Source: a virus. Taken from it: DNA of 29,562 nucleotides. Made by a program: the position numbers and the translations under genes. The stretch's first letter is position 1; each line of letters begins with the position of its first letter. Shown here piece after piece: positions 23,484 to 29,562 of the stretch. The notes beneath the pieces were generated by a model. It did no database searches, was not told the DNA's origin, and worked only from the letters and a program-made list of their open reading frames with translations. The stretch lies in IMG/VR virus record IMGVR_UViG_3300021599_001169, positions 1 to 29,562 of that record. One strand, written 5' to 3'.

Positions 23484-24122
23484 ATGAATACTTTATGGTC
23501 CTTTGGTGATAGTTTTTCCACCCCATACGGCGAAAAGCCATATAATGCGGCTGAGCAATACATCGAATACAAAGGTTATGAACCAAAAATTTTCACTAAT
23601 ATTGTTGCGGAAAAATTAGAAATGGAATGTGTTATAAATGCTAAAGGTGGTTTAGATAACTATTCCATTTTGGAGAACGTTTGTAACATAGCTGATAAAG
23701 TAAAAGATGGTGATATTATCATAATTGGTTGGTCGCATATTAATAGATTTAGAATAGTGAGAAAAAATGGTGAATGGTTATCAATACTCCCATTTTTAAG
23801 ATTGGGTAAGTTTGAACAGATGAATATGGATTTACTTGATATGCTTGCGGTGAATAGATTAGATTTTGAAAAAAATTATACTGAAGAAGTTAATTCATGG
23901 ATTAAATTAATTAATAGATCTTTTTCAAAAAACATTGTAATTCATTGGTCTGCATTTTACAAATCAAAAATCAATGCGATGAGATTCAGAAATATTACAA
24001 CCATTAGAATGGAAACAAGAAATTCTGTGGATGATGGGCACTACGGTGAGATGGGTCATATTGAGTTGTCTAATGTATTTTTGAATTTAATATATAAAAA
24101 AAATATAAGTAATTTATTATGA
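23484..24122 (+). CDS. SGNH/GDSL-type hydrolase-like protein
   Basis: The 212-residue protein begins WSFGDSFSTPYG, with the GDSF block whose Ser10 is the expected nucleophile, then AKGGLDNYS (oxyanion-type Gly/Asn), IIIGWSHINR and a late DDGHYGEMGH, which would supply the catalytic Asp and His. Family members are esterases or deacetylases on sugars and lipids; phage versions are often of unknown role. It begins 2 bases after the previous stop and overlaps the thymidylate synthase gene by 4. It could de-acylate a glycan. Confidence 0.75.
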   Translation: MNTLWSFGDSFSTPYGEKPYNAAEQYIEYKGYEPKIFTNIVAEKLEMECVINAKGGLDNYSILENVCNIADKVKDGDIIIIGWSHINRFRIVRKNGEWLSILPFLRLGKFEQMNMDLLDMLAVNRLDFEKNYTEEVNSWIKLINRSFSKNIVIHWSAFYKSKINAMRFRNITTIRMETRNSVDDGHYGEMGHIELSNVFLNLIYKKNISNLL

Positions 24123-25121
24123 ATAATATAGATAAACAATACCAACAACTCTTACAAGATATTCTTGATAATGGAATAGTAAAAAAAGATAGAACAGGTA
24201 CCGGCACTCTTTCAGTGTTTGGTAGGCAAATTCGTCATAAAATGAGTGAAGGGTTTCCATTACTCACAACAAAGAAGATGGCCTGGAACGTAATGATTGC
24301 CGAACTTCTATGGTTTCTTCGTGGAGATACTAATATCAAGTTCTTATTAGATTATGATTGTCACATTTGGGATGGTGATGCGTATAAGAATTATACTAAA
24401 AAAATTGAAGATGTTATTGATGGTTACAAATCTGGTGACATTATGGGTATGCAACCACATATGGAAAAATGGTATAGTGATTCAGATAAACTCACACCAC
24501 TAACAAAGGAAGAATTTATTCATAACATCAAAACCGATGATGAGTTTGCAGAACAATGGGGTGAGTTAGGACCAATCTATGGTAAACAATGGAGAAGTTG
24601 GGGTGAAAGAAAACACGACTCAATTAGTAACGAATACTTCATTGGGATAGACCAAATCACAAACCTAATCAACGAACTCAAAACAAATCCCGATAGTAGA
24701 AGATTGCATGGGATTCGAAACATATCAACATACAATACCAACCCGAGCAATCTCTTTAATGTGGAATCAACGTTCGATTGATACCTTTTTAGGGTTACCA
24801 TTTAACATTGCATCTTATGGATTACTATTGGAGATTATTGCAAAGGAAGTGAATATGGTTCCCGATGAATTGATTGGTAATTTAGGAGATGTTCATTTAT
24901 ACAAAAACCATATTGAACAAGCAAAGGAACAGATATTAAGAACCCCATATGAATTACCAACAGTTCAAATAACAGAAAGAAATTGGTACTTGCATGAAGC
25001 TGTTAAAAAACATCTTGGTGAAAAGAATCTTGACGAAAAATTAAAAAGTTATAGACCTGATTGTTTTGAGTTAATAAACTACCAGTCTCATGTCAAAATT
25101 AAAGCGCCACTATCAAATTAA
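24119..25121 (+). pseudogene. thyA: Thymidylate synthase (ThyA), broken by a deletion/frameshift
   Basis: Two overlapping frames make one ThyA. The first (24119 to a stop at 24781) matches the N-terminal two thirds: DRTGTGTLSVFGRQ, FPLLTTKKM, LGPIYGKQWRSWG and NPDSRRL. The second, shifted by +1 (homologous from about 24708 to 25121), has LMWNQRSIDTFLGLPFNIASYG and GDVHLYKNH. Between RRL (ends 24706) and the next aligned residues, the segment that normally holds SAWNV and the catalytic P-C-H loop is missing, roughly 50 bases, so neither frame can be active. Only a short stretch of 37 bases separates the two conserved blocks RRL and RAISL. The enzyme makes dTMP from dUMP. Assembly error is a real alternative to gene decay. 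Confidence 0.85.
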
Positions 25122-25122
25122 A

Positions 25123-25428
25123 ATGAAAAAACAAACTCAGAAGATTTATAAAGAATGGAAAGATGCAACTTGGTTAGAGATCTGGGAAGGTATTAGAGAT
25201 AATTTCACCTTCGGATTTATTGGTGCTACACTAGTGGTCTTTATCGCAACCAGGACAGATGTTGCGGTATTGACTGGCTATTTAACCTATTATTTTTTTA
25301 TGGGTAAGATTGTTAACAGACCAAAATATGTTACCGATCTTGGTAAATTAATAGTATTTCCAATCCCATCCGCACTAGGTGCATTTACTGGTTATAAATT
25401 ATCATATTATTTATTAACTTTATTATGA
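25123..25428 (+). CDS. Small membrane protein, about two to three spans
   Basis: A 101-residue protein with a charged amphipathic start (KKQTQKIYKEWKDATWLEIW), hydrophobic stretches (FIGATLVVFIAT, VLTGYLTYYFFMG) and a final one (PSALGAFTGYKLSYYLLTLL). The ATG at 25123, two bases after the thyA stop, is preferred over an earlier start at 25090 that overlaps it. Function unknown; a holin is possible from size and topology. Confidence 0.65.
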   Translation: MKKQTQKIYKEWKDATWLEIWEGIRDNFTFGFIGATLVVFIATRTDVAVLTGYLTYYFFMGKIVNRPKYVTDLGKLIVFPIPSALGAFTGYKLSYYLLTLL

Positions 25429-25664
25429 CAATCCATATACCCATAACAGATCTGGAACCAAGAGTTAGAAAATTATACCTGGAAGATAAATTAATTGGCG
25501 GGTTATCAATTGATTATGCCCCAAACGCATTAGTTAGTTGGTATGATGGTAAAGAAGTTATTGTGTTTAACTTCGATAGGATTTGTAAAATGGATAATCG
25601 TTATTCCGGATATCAGATACATAAAAATAAAACAGAAATTATAATTGAAATAACAGGACTATGA
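25425..25664 (+). CDS. Small protein of unknown function
   Basis: A 79-residue soluble protein (ITDLEPRVRKLYLEDKLIGG; VFNFDRICKMDN) with mixed strands and helices. Overlaps both neighbours by 4 bases (ATGA), supporting a real gene in this cluster. No motif recognised. Confidence 0.6.
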   Translation: MTIHIPITDLEPRVRKLYLEDKLIGGLSIDYAPNALVSWYDGKEVIVFNFDRICKMDNRYSGYQIHKNKTEIIIEITGL

Positions 25665-25792
25665 ATCTAAGTGAAGAAAACAAAAAAAATCTTAAGAATG
25701 AGCTTTTAAAACTCAAACTAAAGAATACTAATACCCCACAAGAGAAACACAGGATACAAACCCTACAACAAATATTGTTTGGGGATCAATAA
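25661..25792 (+). CDS. Very small helical protein
   Basis: This 43-residue gene starts at an ATGA overlap with the previous gene. The protein has a charged helix (LSEENKKNLKNELLKLKLK) and ends TLQQILFGDQ. It meets the opposite gene at 25794 with only one base between the stop codons. Size makes the call uncertain. Confidence 0.5.
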   Translation: MNLSEENKKNLKNELLKLKLKNTNTPQEKHRIQTLQQILFGDQ

Positions 25793-25793
25793 T

Positions 25794-25922
25794 TTATCTA
25801 CCCTGACCCCTGTATTTCTTAGGTTTTTGGTCCTTTGGCCCATAACCTTTTCTTGCTTTACCTGATCTTTTTTTACCGAAGCTGATTTTTTTTGATTCAG
25901 CACCACCTTTTCCTTTAGCCAT
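25794..25922 (-). CDS. Very small basic protein (KKYRGQGR end)
   Basis: A 42-residue, strongly basic Gly/Lys protein: MAKGKGGAESKKISFGKKR, then KGYGPKDQKPKKYRGQGR. The longer minus-strand frame across this region is less likely, as only this one has a coherent, low-complexity basic character. I recall similar short tails in Bacteroidota phage proteins, unverified. A nucleic-acid-binding or virion-packaging role is possible. Confidence 0.6.
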   Translation of the reverse strand: MAKGKGGAESKKISFGKKRSGKARKGYGPKDQKPKKYRGQGR

Positions 25923-25963
25923 AAAATTTTCTTTAATATTTTATAATTATCAAGAATTTTGTT

Positions 25964-25971
25964 TATATTTG
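25964..25971 (+). promoter_or_regulatory. -7-type box TATATTTG
   Basis: TATATTTG exactly matches TAnnTTTG. No good TTG lies at the expected spacing upstream (TTA at 25941-25943 instead), so this is a partial match. The start at 25998 follows after 26 bases. Confidence 0.35.
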
Positions 25972-25997
25972 TTTTAAAATAATAAATCACAAAATCG

Positions 25998-27938
25998 ATG
26001 AAAAAAGTAATTTTATCTCAACGCATCCAATATTACGAAATCGAACCATTTAAAGACTATTGTCTGGTTAGTGACAGGGAAGACAACATCATCCACCAAG
26101 ATCTAGATCTTAAATTGGATAATATAGATTTTTTCTATCCAGAGGTCGCTGTGACGGAATTGGTTGGAGATGAAGAGGTTGTCAAAACTGTGCGGAAAAT
26201 TCTAAAGAGTAAGTTCAATATAAAATTACCCAATAAAAATGAACTTAAGAAAAAGAATACAAAGTATCTTTATAGTGATAAGCCTGAAGGTGAAATGATG
26301 AGATTAGACCATTGGTCAGATAAAAACCGTACATTTTACACCACAAAAGAAAGACATTTACTAAAACATTTTGGAAGACCACTTAGTTCAGTAGGAACGG
26401 AAATACGAGAAAGAAGCTTAACCGTTGATGACGAAACATTGTCTGTTAGACTCTATATTCATAAAAAATATAGAACAGTTAACTCCAAATTTTTTAAAAA
26501 AACTAGAAGGGCTATCGGGTTCAAAATAAATTTTAGAACCGGAAATATCATAAGTTATGAGGGTGGCGAAAGGCCAAAAATGAGACAAAATAATTTCGAG
26601 CATTTGGAAACCGTTATCAAATCCTTTTTCGGATACACCAACGGTTGTCTAATAAATCAATTTGCTGAAGATAATGGTGAACACCATCCGTTAAATAAAC
26701 AAGCTAGAATCATCTTTGATGACCAAGTGTTTATTAAATCATTATCACACACATTGTTGTCCAAATTTCCACACAACAAAAACATTATATTAAATGAAGA
26801 ACGTTCTATTGTTAAGAAGGTTTTATCAATGACAATGGAGACATTTGTTTCCATGAATAAAATTGGGGTCCCTAATGATTATGAACACCTACTTAAAGTA
26901 CTGTATCCAACAAAAGTGTTCTTAAAGAAAAACGACAACAAGTTAGTCGCATCAGTTTTGGATAGGTTAGGTATTAAGTCTAAAAGCACAATAAAACTAC
27001 TGCATCAAATACCCCATATTAATATCGGTAGATTATTGTTGCTAGCAAAATATTTTGGTTATCAGAACCTACATAAGTATATTCATAACATCAATAAGAA
27101 TTTTTTTATTCTACCCTCGGATAGAGATGAAACTAGTTTTTATGGTATTGACTTGTACCAGCAAATGCAAAAAAAATTTGAATATGATATTAAAGACTCC
27201 GAAAGAAAGTGTTTATTAAAGCTACTAAATGAATTCTTGAATGAGTTAGATAATTCTAATGACGATGAAAAAGATAAAATGCCCTTAAATAATGTAGTTA
27301 GGAATCAAAATGTAGTCAGGAATCAACTTGCGACGTTTAACGACCATTTGAATATTTTAATTAAAATAAGAAATCATATACCTGACACAGAAATGCGTGC
27401 ATCAACTCTTAAAGAGTTTCATAATGAACATTTAGAGTTTTCAAAATTAGATAGGGCTATTAAGAAAGGTTATAGTATTGAGTATCGTTTTGATAACAAA
27501 CTACTAAAACATGTTGAAGAACCAATTTATTTTAAAGATGAATTTGGTGAACTACTCCAAACTTATTACCCAGTAATTTTAAAAATTGATTCTGAGTATA
27601 CTGAAGAAGGTTCCCATATGCATCATTGTGTGGCCTCTTATGCGGATAAAGAACGTTCAATTATTGTCTCATTGAGAGAGGGTGATCAAAGAGCCCATGA
27701 AAGAGTAACTTGTGAATTTAACGTTGCTGACAAGTCTTGTATTCAATCAAAATATTTTTGTAATGCCGCCCCACCAGAAAGGTTTGAGTTCGCATTAGAA
27801 AAATTAAAACATAGAATAAAAATCTTTAAAGGTTCAATTAAATCTATTTCAAAAGAAAAAATCCCGCTAGTCATTAATGGTGTGACAATAGAAGCAAAAG
27901 AAGAATCCTTATTCGAAAATATTTTCGGAGATTTTTAG
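25998..27938 (+). CDS. PcfJ-like protein
   Basis: The 646-residue protein has a C-terminal domain with EEGSHMHHCVASYADKER (H542, H543, C544), followed by IIVSLREG and an ERVTCEFN strand, which is the signature of the PcfJ-like family known from plasmids and phages; its biochemical role is not established. The long N-terminal part (about 500 residues) is charged and contains VLDRLGIKSKSTIKLLHQIP and NIGRLLLLAKYFGYQN, shared with the following gene. A Glu/Asp/Asn-rich linker near residues 415-445 includes a duplicated NVVRNQ. The start follows a promoter-like box. It has no membrane segment. Confidence 0.7.
   Translation: MKKVILSQRIQYYEIEPFKDYCLVSDREDNIIHQDLDLKLDNIDFFYPEVAVTELVGDEEVVKTVRKILKSKFNIKLPNKNELKKKNTKYLYSDKPEGEMMRLDHWSDKNRTFYTTKERHLLKHFGRPLSSVGTEIRERSLTVDDETLSVRLYIHKKYRTVNSKFFKKTRRAIGFKINFRTGNIISYEGGERPKMRQNNFEHLETVIKSFFGYTNGCLINQFAEDNGEHHPLNKQARIIFDDQVFIKSLSHTLLSKFPHNKNIILNEERSIVKKVLSMTMETFVSMNKIGVPNDYEHLLKVLYPTKVFLKKNDNKLVASVLDRLGIKSKSTIKLLHQIPHINIGRLLLLAKYFGYQNLHKYIHNINKNFFILPSDRDETSFYGIDLYQQMQKKFEYDIKDSERKCLLKLLNEFLNELDNSNDDEKDKMPLNNVVRNQNVVRNQLATFNDHLNILIKIRNHIPDTEMRASTLKEFHNEHLEFSKLDRAIKKGYSIEYRFDNKLLKHVEEPIYFKDEFGELLQTYYPVILKIDSEYTEEGSHMHHCVASYADKERSIIVSLREGDQRAHERVTCEFNVADKSCIQSKYFCNAAPPERFEFALEKLKHRIKIFKGSIKSISKEKIPLVINGVTIEAKEESLFENIFGDF
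27291..27326 (+). repeat. Tandem 18-bp repeat inside the PcfJ-like gene
   Basis: Two 18-base units (27291-27308 and 27309-27326) differ at one position (AATGTAGTTAGG versus AATGTAGTCAGG) and encode NVVRNQ twice. They sit in a charged linker, so length changes would be tolerated. Confidence 0.75.
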
Positions 27939-27988
27939 GGTTTATTAATTGATAATTTCCATCTATATTTTAGAAAACTATTATGTAG

Positions 27989-29362
27989 ATGGAAATTTTA
28001 TATTATTACCAACAAGAAAAATATGAAAAAACTAAAAATTTAAAGAACGAATGCAAGTTAAAATTATCTAGTGATGATAATTTTATAAATTATATTGCTG
28101 AGTACGATATTGAATATATGCGATTTGGTCGAATAAACTTTGTAAAATATGAACACGCTTTAAGTTACAATATCAAAAACGGGGACTTTTCTGTTATCTA
28201 TAGAATTATAAACAAAAAAGAGAATACTTACAATTTATACAAAACCCACACAAATATAAAGAAAAACAACTTTGAGTTGTTATTGGATTTAACCCATAGT
28301 GGATTTTACTCTGGCCAAAAGAGGTATAATTTCTGGGGTGTAAAATATAAAAAAGCGTGTATTGATATCTTAAAACTAATCGCGAAAGAATTAGATTATA
28401 CATTTAAAGAACAAGAAAAGGATCACGTTATTAATCCATTATACGATATGTTGTTAGAACACCATCTAACAACAAAAAAAATAAAATGGCACAACAATGT
28501 GTATAATGATATTTGTCAAATTTATCCAAAAAAGAAATGGTTAAAATTAAATGACAATAAGTTTTTACCAGCCGCTTTGGATAGTATGGGAATAAAATCC
28601 AGATTATTAATTGGCGCGCTATCTAATGTAGATAAAAAAGTAAACATGAGATCCTTAAAGTTCTTATGTGGTTTATTTGGAAACAATTATGTTGATTATT
28701 TCCACGAAATAAACTGGCTGCCGCTGGTCTGTGATCCAATGATCAAAACAAAAAAATATGTTTGTGAAGATGAGTCGGAAAAGAGAGCAATATTAAAATC
28801 TTTACAAACATATAGTGAAGTTGATAATGTTTTAAATGATGGGCCACTAACTCTAATTTCTCAAATATATTCATTGAAAGATTTTTTAAATCAAAAGGGG
28901 TTATCATTAAAAGTTAAATCAAAATCATTTAATGATCTAGTTGCTCTAAAAGATCTCTGGGAATCACATAAAAAACACTTTAGATTAGGTTATAAGGTCA
29001 TGCATACACTTCCAGAACAAATGATTTTAGATGTTCAAGCACCGATACAAATTGGCGACAAAATATATCAACCAAAATTTATTCTAACTGAAGATGAATA
29101 CAGAATAGAAGGTATGATCATGAAGAACTGTATGGGTAAACAATTTGGTGTTGGTGGTTTATATATACACATGTCCCTATCAATCGGTAAAAAAAGAATT
29201 AATTTACAATATAGACGCGGGTCATTAAACCAATCTAAGGGCAAAGCAAACACAAATACACCCAAAGAGTTTAAAGAAGCTATTGAAATACTAAATCAAA
29301 GAATGATAAATTACAAAGAGATTTCACCTAAAAGAACTTCTTATGCGTTTATAAATAATTGA
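27989..29362 (+). CDS. Divergent paralog of the PcfJ-like protein
   Basis: The 457-residue protein aligns with the preceding one over the C-terminal two thirds: LDSMGIKSRLLIGALSNV matches LDRLGIKSKSTIKLLHQI, and EDEYRIEGMIMKNCMGKQ matches the E-x-GSHMHHCVASY region. The cysteine is kept (C381), but the two histidines are replaced by K and N. The N-terminal part is shorter and unrelated in appearance. The start follows TATATTTTAG at 27963-27972. Being next to the first, it arose by duplication; loss of the histidines suggests a changed or lost function. Confidence 0.6.
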   Translation: MEILYYYQQEKYEKTKNLKNECKLKLSSDDNFINYIAEYDIEYMRFGRINFVKYEHALSYNIKNGDFSVIYRIINKKENTYNLYKTHTNIKKNNFELLLDLTHSGFYSGQKRYNFWGVKYKKACIDILKLIAKELDYTFKEQEKDHVINPLYDMLLEHHLTTKKIKWHNNVYNDICQIYPKKKWLKLNDNKFLPAALDSMGIKSRLLIGALSNVDKKVNMRSLKFLCGLFGNNYVDYFHEINWLPLVCDPMIKTKKYVCEDESEKRAILKSLQTYSEVDNVLNDGPLTLISQIYSLKDFLNQKGLSLKVKSKSFNDLVALKDLWESHKKHFRLGYKVMHTLPEQMILDVQAPIQIGDKIYQPKFILTEDEYRIEGMIMKNCMGKQFGVGGLYIHMSLSIGKKRINLQYRRGSLNQSKGKANTNTPKEFKEAIEILNQRMINYKEISPKRTSYAFINN

Positions 29363-29446
29363 TAATCAATCAGTTAAAAAAATTACAAATTTTTTTTGGA
29401 ATATTGAAAATTGAAATGTAATTTAGTGGTCTCAAAACAATTTACT

Positions 29447-29562
29447 ATGGGACTAAAATATGACCAAAGAACTTTAAATCGGGTTCTAAAACACATCAAA
29501 GAAAGAAGATCTAATCTTGAGATCAGCAAATGGGGGTTTAAAAAAGAAAGTAAACGATATCT
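29447..29562 (+). CDS. Start of a further gene, cut by the window end
   Basis: ATG at 29447 opens a frame that stays open to the last base (38 codons), beginning MGLKYDQRTLNRVLKHIKE and rich in Lys and Arg. It follows 84 bases of AT-rich non-coding sequence that shows no clear promoter or hairpin. Too short to identify; a third member of the PcfJ-like set or an unrelated small protein are both possible. Confidence 0.5.
   Translation, partial: MGLKYDQRTLNRVLKHIKERRSNLEISKWGFKKESKRY

Noticed and set aside
23180-23586. Two minus-strand open frames of 130 and 73 codons
   Set aside because: They lie opposite the single-pass membrane protein and the start of the GDSL-type gene and have no recognisable features.
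24119-25121. Group I intron or intein interrupting thyA
   Set aside because: The two halves are not separated by extra sequence; instead sequence is missing between them, and the known T4 td intron point is uninterrupted.
25763-25990. Longer minus-strand frame of 75 codons
   Set aside because: The shorter frame at 25794-25922 in another phase has a coherent basic composition and a clear start; the long frame looks like its shadow.

Overview
The window reads as part of the genome of a large tailed bacteriophage that probably infects a member of the Bacteroidota (Flavobacteriia-like). The phage call rests on tail-fibre-like genes at the left end, dense packing with start/stop overlaps, many small unknown genes, and phage-typical metabolic genes (thymidylate synthase, DUF192, a GDSL-type protein, glycosyltransferases). 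The host call rests on AT-rich sequence, A-rich start regions without Shine-Dalgarno motifs, a signal peptide ending in SFGQ, a Bacteroidota-style outer-membrane protein, and repeated promoter-like sites of the form TTG-N20-TATATTA/TTG, close to the Bacteroidota -33/-7 consensus. Nothing shows integration, so a virulent phage is the simplest reading. No tRNA, rRNA, CRISPR array or transposon was seen.

Layout. 1-3942 (+): end of a tail-fibre gene, then three tandem paralogous fibre/adhesin-like genes, the middle one shortened. 3993-8184 (+): two helical unknown proteins, a radical SAM protein with SPASM-like C-terminal cysteines, a cysteine-rich U32-peptidase-like protein and a methyltransferase, all linked by overlaps except that the first starts after its own promoter-like site. 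8250-10129 (+): an exported outer-membrane beta-barrel protein overlapping a DUF401-like polytopic membrane protein. 10183-10554 (+): a small unknown gene meeting the opposite-strand block. 10520-22566 (-): a glycan block with five glycosyltransferases, a DegT-type aminotransferase, a nucleotide-sugar epimerase-like protein, a hexapeptide acyltransferase, a methyltransferase, a PhyH-type dioxygenase, a beta-ketoacyl-ACP synthase III (FabH-like) and a FabG-like reductase, ending in small genes and DUF192. 22631-25792 (+): small genes, a GDSL-type protein and a broken thymidylate synthase. 25794-25922 (-): a tiny basic protein. 25998-29562 (+): two related PcfJ-like proteins and the start of another gene.

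How the parts may work together. The main point of interest is the minus-strand block. It has the enzyme types needed to make an amino sugar, elongate and reduce a short acyl chain, join it to the sugar, methylate or hydroxylate it, and transfer the product. This recalls bacterial viosamine or anthrose clusters, though the product cannot be read from sequence. The target could be the phage's own fibres or the host surface (superinfection exclusion or immune camouflage). The radical SAM/U32-like/methyltransferase operon directly downstream of the fibre genes may be a second modification system. The envelope pair at 8250-10129 suggests remodelling of host membranes during infection.

No gap between genes exceeds 300 bases. 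Three places (second fibre copy, thymidylate synthase, end of one glycosyltransferase) look like deletions or frameshifts; true decay and assembly error cannot be told apart here.
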